NCBI GenBank assembly: GCA_002482565.1
Contig: DLGG01000138.1
Location: forward strand, 92,127-156,126
DNA length: 64,000 bases
Direction: 5' to 3'
Origin: Solidesulfovibrio magneticus
Lineage (GTDB): Bacteria; Desulfobacterota; Desulfovibrionia; Desulfovibrionales; Desulfovibrionaceae
Shown here: positions 47,054 to 56,049 of the stretch, one piece after another
How positions within the stretch are numbered: the stretch's first letter is position 1
Layout of the letters: each line of letters opens with the position of its first letter
Notes under the pieces: generated by a model
Database searches by the model: none
What the model was told of the DNA's origin: nothing
What the model saw: the letters and a program-made list of their open reading frames with translations, nothing else
Made by a program: the position numbers and the translations under genes

Positions 47054-48397
47054 TTAGCGCCCGGACCCCATTTCCAGCAACATGGCCTTGGCTTTTTCGT
47101 AAGCCGGATTGAGTTCCAAGGCTTTTTTCAGATAATCGACGGCCGGGTCTTTCTTGCCGTAGCGGCGGTAAACCGTGGCGATGTTGTAGCACACGGCCTC
47201 GCCGTTTTTCCACAGTTCCGGGTTGAGGGACAAGGCCCGGTCCAGGAACTGGTAGGCCTCAATATACTGGCGGCCTTCGGTGTAGGCCATGGAAATGTTG
47301 TAGTAAAGGCCCGGGTCGTCGGGGGAAATCTTGAGGGCCTTGCGGTATTCCGTGATGGCTTCCTGCCACTTGCCCTGGCGGCGCAGCATCAGCCCCAGGC
47401 GGTTGAAGGTCTCGATGTCCGAGCGGTCGAGCATGTTCTTGCGGGTGTTGAGCGATTGGCGCAGGTACTGCTCGGACAGCTCGGGGGCGGATTCCATGCA
47501 GCGGGCGGCGATGGACTGGGTCACCCGGCTGACGGCGTCCAGGGCTTCCTTGGTGGCGATGCGCACGGCCATGTCAAAGGCCGCCTTGGCTTTCTCGGGC
47601 TCGCCGAGCTTGACGTAGCCCGCGCCGATGTCGACCTTGCGCTCGACATTAAGCGGCGAGAGCTTGTCCAGACGTTCCAGGAACTTGAGCTCCTCGGTGG
47701 TGTTGCCTTCCTCGTGGTGGAGTTCGGCGATCTTCTTGAGGGGATCAAGAAACAGGCGCGCGCCCTTTTCGGCCTGAGTGTAGGCCCGAAGGGCCTCGTC
47801 CTTCTTGCCCAGCGCCCGCAGCGCGTCGCCCATGAGGAGCAGGCCCGAAGGGCTGTTGGCCTTGGCCTCCAGCACCTGCTTGGCGATCTTGGCCGCTTCC
47901 AGGGCGTCGCCCATTTCCAGGCATTGCCGCCCCTGGTCCATGAGTTCGCCGATCTGCCCCCGGGGTTTGACCGTGAAGGCGATCTTCTCAATGAGCGTGT
48001 CGGCCGAAATGGGCTTGGTGATGATGTTGTCCGCGCCGAGTTCGTGGAGCAGGACCAGCTTGTCGCGCTCGACCTCGGTGGTCAGCACCACGACGTAGAG
48101 GTCGCTGGAGTAATCGTTTTTCAGGTAGCGGATGACGTCAGACGTGTTGCGGCCGTTTAATTCGCGTTCGATGAAGACGACAATCTTGTGGTTTTTGGCG
48201 CGTAGTTGTTTGATATGTTTGGGAATTTGTTCGGTGACGGCAATGTTGTGGACGCACTCGTCCTTGATGGTGAGATGGCGAAGCAGTGTGCTGCGCAGAT
48301 TCTTGTTGAAGACGGCATCGGTGCTGACAACGAGAAACACGCCGTTTTGCAGGGCGATGAATTCCCGTACGTCGTCGTCATACTGCTTGTTTTTCAT
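47054..48397 (-). CDS. Pseudo-receiver domain protein with TPR repeats
   Basis: 447 aa. Residues ~15-140 have a receiver-like fold, but the expected phosphoacceptor Asp strand reads IVVFIEREL (Glu in place of Asp), while the Thr/Lys side (VLTTE, IITKP) is kept, so it is probably not phosphorylated normally. The rest (~150-445) is tetratricopeptide repeats (for example KWQEAITEYRKALKISPDDPGLYYNIS). Likely a scaffold or partner-binding signalling protein. ATG 48397 is preferred; a TTG at 48433 is open too. Confidence 0.85.
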   Translation of the reverse strand: MKNKQYDDDVREFIALQNGVFLVVSTDAVFNKNLRSTLLRHLTIKDECVHNIAVTEQIPKHIKQLRAKNHKIVVFIERELNGRNTSDVIRYLKNDYSSDLYVVVLTTEVERDKLVLLHELGADNIITKPISADTLIEKIAFTVKPRGQIGELMDQGRQCLEMGDALEAAKIAKQVLEAKANSPSGLLLMGDALRALGKKDEALRAYTQAEKGARLFLDPLKKIAELHHEEGNTTEELKFLERLDKLSPLNVERKVDIGAGYVKLGEPEKAKAAFDMAVRIATKEALDAVSRVTQSIAARCMESAPELSEQYLRQSLNTRKNMLDRSDIETFNRLGLMLRRQGKWQEAITEYRKALKISPDDPGLYYNISMAYTEGRQYIEAYQFLDRALSLNPELWKNGEAVCYNIATVYRRYGKKDPAVDYLKKALELNPAYEKAKAMLLEMGSGR

Positions 48398-48454
48398 GCA
48401 TTGCTCATAAAAAGTGGACGCGTCGCGCCTCAAAAAAGAAAGGCGGGATCAGGC

Positions 48455-49321
48455 TCAATGCCCGTCTTTTGCGCCCCCATCCGGCGTGAGAAGGGCTTCG
48501 AAAGCGGTCTGGGCTTCGGACGCCATGGAAAAACTGTGTTCCGCCCCCGGAAAATCCGAGTTTCTAACCGCCTCGGCGTAGCCCGTCAACGCCGTCACGG
48601 CCTGTTTGCCCAATTCAGCGAATTGCTTGACGAAACGCGGTCGCATCCGGTCGTAGAGTCCCAGCACGTCATGGAAGACCAGCACCTGTCCATCGCAGTC
48701 CGGCCCGGCGCCGATGCCGATGGTGGGGATGGGCACGGTCCGGGTCACGGCGGCGGCCACGGGCGCGGGAATGCACTCCAGCACCACGGCGAAACAGCCG
48801 GCCTCGGCCAGGGCTGCGGCGTCGGCGACCAGTTCGGCGGCCGCCTCGGCCGTCTTGGACTGGACCTTGAATCCGCCAAGGGCGGCCACATGCTGGGGCG
48901 TGAGACCCACATGCCCCAGCACCGGGATGCCGGCGGCGACCATGGCCCGCACCTGGGGCACAATGGCGCGCCCGCCTTCGACCTTGACCGCGCCGGCCCG
49001 GCCTTCCTTGAGAAAGCGCCCGGCATTGGCCACGGCCGTCTCCACCGAAGCCTGGTACGACATAAAGGGCATGTCCGCCACCACCAGGGCGGTCCCGGCC
49101 CCTCGGGCCACGGCCCGGACGTGGTGGAGCATCTCTTCCATGGTGACCGAGAGCGTGTCGTCGTGGCCAAGGACCACCATGGCCAGGGAATCGCCCACGA
49201 GAATCACGTCCACTCCGGCCGCTTCGGCCAGCCTGGCCGAAGTGAAATCATAGGCGGCCAGCATGACGATCTTGCGTACGCCCTTGGCGGCGGCGACATC
49301 GGGGGCGGTAGTGCGCGGCAT
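48455..49321 (-). CDS. panB: 3-methyl-2-oxobutanoate hydroxymethyltransferase PanB
   Basis: 288 aa TIM-barrel enzyme, first step of pantothenate synthesis (ketoisovalerate + CH2-THF to ketopantoate). Motifs: VMLAAYDFTSARLAEAAGVDVILVGDSLAMV with the Mg-binding Asp, GHVGLTPQH, and IPTIGIGAGPDCDGQVLVFHD. ATG 49321 is preceded by AAGGAG; the longer frame overlaps the divergent trmH start. panC and panD are not in the window. Confidence 0.95.
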   Translation of the reverse strand: MPRTTAPDVAAAKGVRKIVMLAAYDFTSARLAEAAGVDVILVGDSLAMVVLGHDDTLSVTMEEMLHHVRAVARGAGTALVVADMPFMSYQASVETAVANAGRFLKEGRAGAVKVEGGRAIVPQVRAMVAAGIPVLGHVGLTPQHVAALGGFKVQSKTAEAAAELVADAAALAEAGCFAVVLECIPAPVAAAVTRTVPIPTIGIGAGPDCDGQVLVFHDVLGLYDRMRPRFVKQFAELGKQAVTALTGYAEAVRNSDFPGAEHSFSMASEAQTAFEALLTPDGGAKDGH

Positions 49322-49376
49322 GGCAAAACTCCTTGGTTCTTGCGCCCGGACCCGGATTGGCCTATGTGCCTCGGCC

Positions 49377-49967
49377 ATGCGCGACTGCATCACCGAGCGC
49401 CGGGTTAGGCGCATTGAGGAAGTCCTGTCCAGGCGTCAGACCGATCTGACCCTGGTCATCAACAACATTCATGATCCCCACAACGTGTCGGCCATTTTGC
49501 GAAGCTGCGACGCGTTCGGCATCCACCGGGTGCATCTGCTCTACACCGACACGGCCTTTCCGGCGCTGGGCAAGAAGTCCTCGGGCTCGGCCAAGAAGTG
49601 GGTGGAGACCGTGCGCCACAAGGACGCCGCCTCCCTGGCGGCGGCGCTCAAGGGACAAGGCTTCCGGCTTGTGGCCACGAGCTTCACCGAGACGGCCGTG
49701 CCGCTGCAAAAGTGGGATCTCACCACGAAAACGGCCATCATCCTGGGCAACGAGCACAGCGGGGTGGACGAGGATCTGGCCCCCCACGTGGACGGAGCGC
49801 TCTATATCCCCATGATGGGCATGGTGCAAAGCCTAAACGTGTCCGTGGCCGCGGCGGTCATCCTCTACGAGGGCTTTCGCCAGCTCGAAGCTGCCGGGCG
49901 CTACGACGCGCCCTGCATCGAATCCGAGGAAATGGCCCGCCTGGTCAAGCTGTGGTGCAGCAAATAA
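49377..49967 (+). CDS. trmH: tRNA (guanosine-18 2'-O) methyltransferase TrmH (SpoU family)
   Basis: 196 aa SPOUT knotted methyltransferase. Motif 1 NIHDPHNVSAILRSCDAFGI, motif 2 IILGNEHSGV and motif 3 IPMMGMVQSLNVSVAAAVILYE form the SAM-binding trefoil. The short length without an extra N-terminal rRNA-binding domain favours TrmH over RlmB. Start ATG 49377 is chosen because the conserved region begins there. Divergent from panB with a 55-base gap. Confidence 0.92.
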   Translation: MRDCITERRVRRIEEVLSRRQTDLTLVINNIHDPHNVSAILRSCDAFGIHRVHLLYTDTAFPALGKKSSGSAKKWVETVRHKDAASLAAALKGQGFRLVATSFTETAVPLQKWDLTTKTAIILGNEHSGVDEDLAPHVDGALYIPMMGMVQSLNVSVAAAVILYEGFRQLEAAGRYDAPCIESEEMARLVKLWCSK

Positions 49968-50046
49968 ACTGAGGCCGCCGCCGTCGCCTGCGTTGGCCGG
50001 CCGCCATTGCCTTCCCAGCGTCGTCTGGGCGGTCTGTCCGGCCGTT

Positions 50047-51909
50047 TTACTCCGTCGAAAGCTTGACGCGCATGGCGGCCAGCACCGTGTCCAGGTTCCG
50101 GGCCAGGGCGTCCAGGGCCTGCGCGGCGCGAGGCTGGTCGCCGGTCCTGGCGGCCCGTTCCAGCTCGTGGCTGGCGTCGCGCAGGGCCGGGGCGCACATG
50201 GTCGCGGCCGCGCCTTTCAGCGAATGGGCCAGGAAGGCCAGATGGGACAAGTCTTTTTCGTCCAAGGCGCTTTGCATGGCGGCCAGATTGCCGGGTTGCT
50301 CGGCCACGAAGGCCCCGAAAAGCTTCATGAGAAAGCCGGTGTTGCCCCGGGCCTTGGCGAGCAGCTCGGTCCAGTCCAGGACCTGGCCGGCCGGTTGGTC
50401 CGGGGAGGCTTGAGGCTGTTCGGGCGCGGGCGAGGCCCCGGTGACCCGGCCAAGGGCGGCTTCCAGGTCGGCGGGGCTGACGGGTTTGCTCAAGTATTCG
50501 TTCATGCCGGCCCGCAGAAACGTCTCCCGGTCGCCCTTGAGGGCATGGGCGGTCAGAGCCACGATGGGGATGGCCGGATCGAAGTCGCCGCTTGCATCGT
50601 TCCTGATGGCCCGGGTGGCCTCGATGCCGTCCATCTCGGGCATCTGGATGTCCATGAGCACGGCGTCGAAGCGTTTTTTTCGCAGCGCCTCCAACGCCCG
50701 CCGGCCGGTGTGGGCCACCACCACCTCGTGGCCGTCCATTTCCAGCAGTTCCTGCACGTAAATCTGATTGATGGGATTGTCCTCGGCCAAAAGGACGGTC
50801 AGCGGACGGGCCTTGGCCGGCGTGGCCGGTTCCCGGGCCGGACGCAGGGATTCCAGGCTGACGGGCAGGCTGAAATCGGCCTCGATGGTGAAAACGCTCC
50901 CTTTGCCCTCCTCGCTGGCGACGTTGTAGGAGCCCTGCATCATTTCCACGAGCTGGCGCACGATGGCCAACCCCAGCCCCGCTCCCTGGTAGCGCCGGGC
51001 GGGGGACACGTCGGCCTGGGTGAAGCTGTCGAAGATCGCCTTGATCTTATCCCCGGGGATGCCGATGCCGGTGTCGCGCACCTCGAAGCGCAGCCGGGCC
51101 TGGTCGCCGGCCTGGCCGTTGCCGATGCGGGCCACGGCCAGGACCACGCTGCCGGCGTCGGTGAATTTGACCGCGTTGCCGACGAGGTTGATGAGGACCT
51201 GGCGCAGTCGGCTCGGGTCGCCGACCAGGGTTTGGGGCACGGCGCCGATGCAGCGGTAGGTGAGCGACAAGCCCTTCTTGGCGGCCAGGGGCCGAAAGAC
51301 GCTGATGACCTCTTCCACGGTTTCGCGCAGGGAAAAGGGCGTGCGGGCCAGCTCGAAAGCCCCGGTCTCGATGCGGGCGTAGTCCACGATGTCGTTGAGA
51401 ACGGTTAACAGCGATTGGGCCGAGTGGCGGGCCATTTCCAGATATTCCCGCTGTTTGGGAGAAAGCTCCGTGGCCATGGCCAACTCGGTCATGCCCAGGA
51501 TGCCGATCATGGGCGTGCGAATCTCGTGGGTGATGTTGGCCAGGAAATGGCTTTTGGCTCGTTCGCCGGCCTTGGCCGCCTCGCGGGCTTCGTCGAGCTT
51601 GACCTTGGCGGCGCGCAGGGCGGTGAGGTCGCGCAGCAACACCCGGCGCAGGGAATGGCCGTGGCCGGGCAGGAGTTCCCAGCGCACCAGGGCCGGCCGG
51701 CCGGTGGCGGGCAGGCAAATTTCCCGGGCTGCCGAGTCATTGAGGGCCAGCCCCAGGGGCAGGCCGGTGAGCTGGGGGGCCGGCAGACCGTAAAAACACG
51801 AGGCCAGGGCCGTGGCGTGCAGGATGATGCCGTCGCGGTCCACCAGCAGCAACGCGTCGCCGGTGAGGGTTTCCAGGGCGTCGGTTTCGCGGATAAGGCT
51901 TTCGAGCAT
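50047..51909 (-). CDS. Hybrid sensor kinase: PAS, HisKA, HATPase, receiver, Hpt
   Basis: 620 aa. PAS-like domain (~5-100), HisKA with NITHEIRTPM (phospho-His), HATPase (LVGNAVKFT, DTGIGIPG), receiver with MDIQMPEMDG phosphoacceptor Asp, and a C-terminal Hpt domain with HSLKGAAA. No membrane helices, so it is a cytosolic phosphorelay. The ATG at 51909 lies 11 bases after AAGGGG; a GTG at 51921 overlapping the rtcB stop (GTGA) is an alternative. Coupled to rtcB. Confidence 0.9.
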   Translation of the reverse strand: MLESLIRETDALETLTGDALLLVDRDGIILHATALASCFYGLPAPQLTGLPLGLALNDSAAREICLPATGRPALVRWELLPGHGHSLRRVLLRDLTALRAAKVKLDEAREAAKAGERAKSHFLANITHEIRTPMIGILGMTELAMATELSPKQREYLEMARHSAQSLLTVLNDIVDYARIETGAFELARTPFSLRETVEEVISVFRPLAAKKGLSLTYRCIGAVPQTLVGDPSRLRQVLINLVGNAVKFTDAGSVVLAVARIGNGQAGDQARLRFEVRDTGIGIPGDKIKAIFDSFTQADVSPARRYQGAGLGLAIVRQLVEMMQGSYNVASEEGKGSVFTIEADFSLPVSLESLRPAREPATPAKARPLTVLLAEDNPINQIYVQELLEMDGHEVVVAHTGRRALEALRKKRFDAVLMDIQMPEMDGIEATRAIRNDASGDFDPAIPIVALTAHALKGDRETFLRAGMNEYLSKPVSPADLEAALGRVTGASPAPEQPQASPDQPAGQVLDWTELLAKARGNTGFLMKLFGAFVAEQPGNLAAMQSALDEKDLSHLAFLAHSLKGAAATMCAPALRDASHELERAARTGDQPRAAQALDALARNLDTVLAAMRVKLSTE

Positions 51910-51917
51910 GACGACGG

Positions 51918-53342
51918 TCACCCCTTGATGCAGGCCAGGGGACGAAGCCTGGCGGTTTTGACGGCAAGGCCCAGGGCCTGGGCGGCGGCCGCCGCCGAGT
52001 CTATATCCTTGTAGGCTCCCGGAGCCTCCTCGCCAACCCCTTTGAGGCTTTTGGCCCGAAGGGCCACGCCGGCGCGCTCAAGCGCGGCCAGCACCTCCCG
52101 GGACGGGAAGATCTTGGCGGCTTGCTTGCGCCCCATGGCCCGGCCGGCTCCGTGGCAGGCCGAGGCGAAGGACAACGCCGCCGCGCCGGCCGCGCCGGCC
52201 AGCACATAGGAGGCCGTGCCCATGCTGCCGCCGATGATGACCGGTTGGCCGACGTCGCGGCAGAAATCGGGCAAGTCGGGATGGCCCGGGCCGTAGGCCC
52301 GGGTCGCGCCCTTGCGGTGGACGTACAGCGTGCGGGGCCGGCCGCCTGCGCCGTGGCGCTCGGCCTTGCAGGTGTTGTGGGAGACGTCGAACAAAAGCGG
52401 CAGCCGGCAGCCGGGAAACAGTTCGCCAAAGACCTCGCGCACGAGGTGGCTGATGACTTGCCGGCCGGCCAGGGCGCAGTTGACGGCGGCGCGCATGGCT
52501 CCGAGATAGGCTTGGCCCTCGGCCGAAGCTATCGGGGCGCAGGCCAGGTCCGGGTCGGGCAGGGTGATGCCGTGGCCGGGCGCGGCCCGGCGCATGGCGG
52601 CCATGTGGTCGGTTGCGACCTGATGCCCCAGGCCCCGGGAACCGCAATGAATCGAGACCACGACCTGGCCCGGGCGCAGGCCGTAGGCGTCGGCCGAGGC
52701 CTGGTCGAGGATGTCCTCCACCCACTGCACTTCGAGATAATGGTTGCCCGAACCCAGGGAGCCCAGTTCGTCGCGCTGGCGGTCCTTGGCCGTGGCCGAG
52801 ACGTGCCCCGGGTCAGCCCCGGCCATGGTCCCGCCTTCCTCGCATCGGGCCAAGTCGGCCGCTTCGCCGTAGCCTTGGCTTACGGCCCAGGCCGCGCCGC
52901 CGCGCAGCATCCGGTCCAAGTCCTTGTCGGACAGACGCAGCGCCCCGCCCTGGCCCACGCCGCAGGGCACCCGGGCGAAAAGCGCGTCGGCCAGCCTGTC
53001 GCGCGCCGGGGCGACATCCTCCACCGAAAGATCGGTCAGCAGGGTGCGCACGCCGCAGGCGATGTCGAAGCCCACGCCGCCGGCCGAGACCACGCCGCCG
53101 GCCTCGGGGTCGAAGGCGGCCACGCAGCCGATGGGAAAGCCGAAGCCGGGATGGGCGTCGGGCAGGGCGACCACCGGTCCGACCACGCCGGGCAGGCTGG
53201 CGACATTGGCCAGCTGTCGGAGCACGTCGGCCTCCAGGGCCTTGGCCGCCGCCTTGTCGCCGTAAAAGACGGCCGGAACCCGCATGGCTCCGGTTTGGGG
53301 CAGTTCCCAGGTAAAGGTGTTAATGGGGTTCAGGCGTGCCAT
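51918..53342 (-). CDS. rtcB: RNA-splicing ligase RtcB
   Basis: 474 aa, Mn/GTP-dependent ligase joining 2',3'-cyclic phosphate and 5'-OH RNA ends. Active-site segments: GGVGFDIACGVR (metal Asp/Cys), GSGNHYLEVQ, IHCGSRGLGHQ, DVSHNTCK, RKGATRAYGPGHP, GSMGTASYVL and CHGAGRAMGR with the guanylated His. AAGGAC precedes ATG 53342. No rtcA or archease is adjacent; a hybrid kinase overlaps its stop instead. Confidence 0.95.
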   Translation of the reverse strand: MARLNPINTFTWELPQTGAMRVPAVFYGDKAAAKALEADVLRQLANVASLPGVVGPVVALPDAHPGFGFPIGCVAAFDPEAGGVVSAGGVGFDIACGVRTLLTDLSVEDVAPARDRLADALFARVPCGVGQGGALRLSDKDLDRMLRGGAAWAVSQGYGEAADLARCEEGGTMAGADPGHVSATAKDRQRDELGSLGSGNHYLEVQWVEDILDQASADAYGLRPGQVVVSIHCGSRGLGHQVATDHMAAMRRAAPGHGITLPDPDLACAPIASAEGQAYLGAMRAAVNCALAGRQVISHLVREVFGELFPGCRLPLLFDVSHNTCKAERHGAGGRPRTLYVHRKGATRAYGPGHPDLPDFCRDVGQPVIIGGSMGTASYVLAGAAGAAALSFASACHGAGRAMGRKQAAKIFPSREVLAALERAGVALRAKSLKGVGEEAPGAYKDIDSAAAAAQALGLAVKTARLRPLACIKG

Positions 53343-53487
53343 GAAATCGTCCTTGGCCGGGCCGGTGTCGGCGCGACGGCCGCAAGTGATCGAGTGTAGG
53401 ACATGAGCACGGGTTTTTGTCAAGGCGTGTCGGAAGCGGGCAGGGTCCGGGCGGACAGCTCGCCAGGGGGCGTGGTGGTTCAGACGA

Positions 53488-53525
53488 ATAAAAAAGCGCC
53501 GCTTCCGGCTGGAAGCGGCGCTTTT
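53488..53525 (-). terminator. Rho-independent terminator after the ACT-domain gene
   Basis: AAAAGCGCCGCTTCC / GGAAGCGGCGCTTTT (53492-53506 / 53511-53525), 15-bp stem with a 4-base loop and a T tract on the minus strand. It is 17 bases past the ACT gene stop. Confidence 0.92.
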
Positions 53526-53542
53526 GCCTGCAATTGCAGCGG

Positions 53543-53974
53543 CTAGATGCTGTAGAGCTTATCGCCGGGGATGATGGTGATGTTGTTTTTCTGCAACAGC
53601 TCAATGGCCTGATCGGTGCGGTCGAAGCGGAAGATGATGACCGCCGAGCGCTCGCACTGGTGCACGAAGGCGTACATGTACTCCACGTTGACCCCGCCCG
53701 AGCACAGCAGGCTCAGGATGGCGTGCAGGCCGCCGGGCTTATCCGACACTTCCACGGCCACCACGGCGTTTCGGCCCACGGTGAAGCCGTTTTCCTTGAG
53801 CGCGACCTTGGCTTTCTCGTGGTCGCTGACGATGAGGCGCAGGATGCCGAAGTCCGAGGTGTCGGCCAGGGACAGGGCGCGGATGCTGATGCCGGCCTCG
53901 GCCAGGACCCGGGTCACTTCTTCCAGGCGGCCGGCCCGGTTCTCCAGGAAAATGGAAATCTGTTCGGCTTTCAT
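53543..53974 (-). CDS. Tandem ACT-domain protein
   Basis: 143 aa with two ACT repeats ([22 protein letters not shown]; then [21 protein letters not shown]), a fold that binds amino acids allosterically. The linkage with a phenylacetate-CoA ligase gene upstream is frequent in anaerobes and suggests sensing of aromatic amino acids. GGAGG precedes ATG 53974. Confidence 0.9.
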   Translation of the reverse strand: MKAEQISIFLENRAGRLEEVTRVLAEAGISIRALSLADTSDFGILRLIVSDHEKAKVALKENGFTVGRNAVVAVEVSDKPGGLHAILSLLCSGGVNVEYMYAFVHQCERSAVIIFRFDRTDQAIELLQKNNITIIPGDKLYSI

Positions 53975-54106
53975 GGCGATGGTTCCTCCGGATGACGGGC
54001 CTTTGCCCTTATTCGTGTCGTGTCCTCGACGGGCTGTCAAACCAACAGGCGACGTCCTCGCCTTGGCGGCGGATGGCCCCGTCGATTGCCCGAACGCCGC
54101 CGGGCG

Positions 54107-55414
54107 TTATTTGCACTCGTTGCGCAGATCGAGGATGCGTTTGGCCTTGCCTTCGGAGCGCTGGATGCCCCGAGGCTCGACCAGCTTGACCTGGGTGGTC
54201 ACACCCAGGAATTCCTTGATGTTCTTCTGGATCTTGTTTTCCAGGCGCTGCAGGCCCTTGATCTCGTCGGAGAAGATCTTCTCGTCCACCTCGACCTGGA
54301 CGGAGAGCGTGTCGAGATTGCCCTCGCGGCGCACCACGAGCTGGTAATGCGGGGTGAGGCCCTCGGTTTCGAGCAGGATGCTCTCGATCTGGGAGGGGAA
54401 CACGTTGACCCCGCGGATGATGAGCATGTCGTCGCTGCGGCCCTGGACGCGCTGCATCCGGGCGAAGGTGCGGCCGCACTTGCAGGGGGTCTTGACCAGC
54501 CGGGTGATGTCCCGGGTGCGGTAGCGGATGAGCGGCTGGGCTTCCTTGGTCAGCGTGGTGATGACCAGTTCGCCGGCCTCGCCCGGGCCCACCGGCTCCT
54601 TGGTCACGGGGTCGATGACCTCGCACAGGAAATGGTCTTCCTGGAGGTGGGCCCCGTTTTGGGCCTCGATGCACTCGATGCCCACGCCCGGCCCCATGAT
54701 CTCGGACAAGCCGTAGATGTCGATGGCCTTGATGCCCATTTTCTGTTCGATGTCGCGGCGCATCTCGTCGGTCCAGGGCTCGGCCCCGAACACGCCCACG
54801 CGAAGGGGCAGTTCCTTGAAATCGATGCCGGATTCCAGGGCGGCTTCGTAGAGCACCAGGCTGTAGGAGGGCGTGCAGCACAGGACCGTGGCCCCGAAGT
54901 CGCGCAGCAGCATGACCTGGCGGCGGGTGCTGCCGCCGGACATGGGGATGGTGGTGGCGCCCAGGCGTTCGGCTCCGTAGTGGGCGCCGAGTCCGCCGGT
55001 GAACAGGCCGTAGCCGTAGGCCACGTGGATGATGTCGCGGCGCGAGGCCCCGGCGGCCATGAACGAACGGGCCATCATGGTGGCCCAGTTGTTCACGTCG
55101 CGCTGGGTGTAGCCGACGACGGTGGCCCGGCCGGTGGTGCCCGATGAGGCGTGGATACGCACCACGTTGTCCTTGGGCACGGCAAAAAGCCCGAAGGGAT
55201 AGTGGTTGCGCATGTCCTGCTTTTCGGTAAACGGCAGGTAGCGCAGGTCGGCCAGGCTTTTTACGTCGCCCGGCTTGATGCCCGCCTCGTCAAAGGCCCG
55301 GCGGTAGAAGGCCACGTTGGCGTAGACCCGCTCGCACAGGCTTTGCAACCGTTTGAGTTGCAGGGCTTCGAGTTCCTCGCGGGGCAGGGTTTCGATATCC
55401 ATGTCGAAAATCAT
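54107..55414 (-). CDS. paaK: Phenylacetate-CoA ligase
   Basis: 435 aa AMP-forming adenylating enzyme. P-loop-like [16 protein letters not shown] (88-103), acyl-pocket region [17 protein letters not shown] and the C-terminal catalytic Lys region [17 protein letters not shown]. It activates phenylacetate or another aryl acid, a product of aromatic amino-acid or indolepyruvate-type catabolism. GGAGGA precedes ATG 55414. The ACT-domain gene follows 132 bases later. Confidence 0.94.
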   Translation of the reverse strand: MIFDMDIETLPREELEALQLKRLQSLCERVYANVAFYRRAFDEAGIKPGDVKSLADLRYLPFTEKQDMRNHYPFGLFAVPKDNVVRIHASSGTTGRATVVGYTQRDVNNWATMMARSFMAAGASRRDIIHVAYGYGLFTGGLGAHYGAERLGATTIPMSGGSTRRQVMLLRDFGATVLCCTPSYSLVLYEAALESGIDFKELPLRVGVFGAEPWTDEMRRDIEQKMGIKAIDIYGLSEIMGPGVGIECIEAQNGAHLQEDHFLCEVIDPVTKEPVGPGEAGELVITTLTKEAQPLIRYRTRDITRLVKTPCKCGRTFARMQRVQGRSDDMLIIRGVNVFPSQIESILLETEGLTPHYQLVVRREGNLDTLSVQVEVDEKIFSDEIKGLQRLENKIQKNIKEFLGVTTQVKLVEPRGIQRSEGKAKRILDLRNECK

Positions 55415-55593
55415 GGGCGTCCTCCAAATGGCGTCGTCAGCGCATCCAAAAGGGATTCCTGCCGAAAGCGGCAGGCCGCGTCAAGAGAGGGCCGGGAAAA
55501 AGCAGGACGCTCCATTTGCGGGCCGGCGGCAAATCGCATAAGGAGTGGGGGTTGCCCGCCATGGCGGGCTTCAGTCATTTTTCTGGAGAACCA

Positions 55594-56049
55594 ATGTCCG
55601 TCAAATCCGCTGATGCCAACATCGCTCCCGCCGCCAAGGCCGCCCAGGTCGCTGCCTGGCTCTACGAAAAGAAAGCCAAGGAAATACAGGCTGTAGACGT
55701 TACAGGCCTGAGCCCCATCTGCGAGGCCATGGTCATGGCCTCGGCCGGCAGCGCCCGGCAGGCCCAGGCCCTGGCCGACCACGTCCTGGCCCGCTGCGGC
55801 GAGTTCGGCTATTCCTACCTCGGCCAGGAAGGCTACCGCCTCGGCCAGTGGGTGCTGCTCGACCTCAACGACGTCCTGGTCAACATCTTCATGGGCGACC
55901 AGCGTTCCTTCTACAATCTCGAAGGCCTGTGGTCCGAGGGCAAGCCCATTGCCCTGCGTCTGGCCCCGGCGGCCAAGACCCCGGCTGCCGACGCCGCCGA
56001 TACCGCCGATACTGGTGACGAAGACGACGAGCCCGAGAGCGACGCATGA
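55594..56049 (+). CDS. rsfS: Ribosomal silencing factor RsfS
   Basis: 151 aa. It binds L14 on free 50S subunits to block joining in stationary phase. Core: VTGLSPICEAMVMASAGSARQAQALAD, the GQWVLLDLNDVLVNIFMGDQRSFYNLEGLW signature. The C-terminal ~30 residues are an Ala/Asp-rich acidic tail. GGAGA precedes ATG 55594. Its stop overlaps the gpmI start (ATGA). Confidence 0.94.
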   Translation: MSVKSADANIAPAAKAAQVAAWLYEKKAKEIQAVDVTGLSPICEAMVMASAGSARQAQALADHVLARCGEFGYSYLGQEGYRLGQWVLLDLNDVLVNIFMGDQRSFYNLEGLWSEGKPIALRLAPAAKTPAADAADTADTGDEDDEPESDA

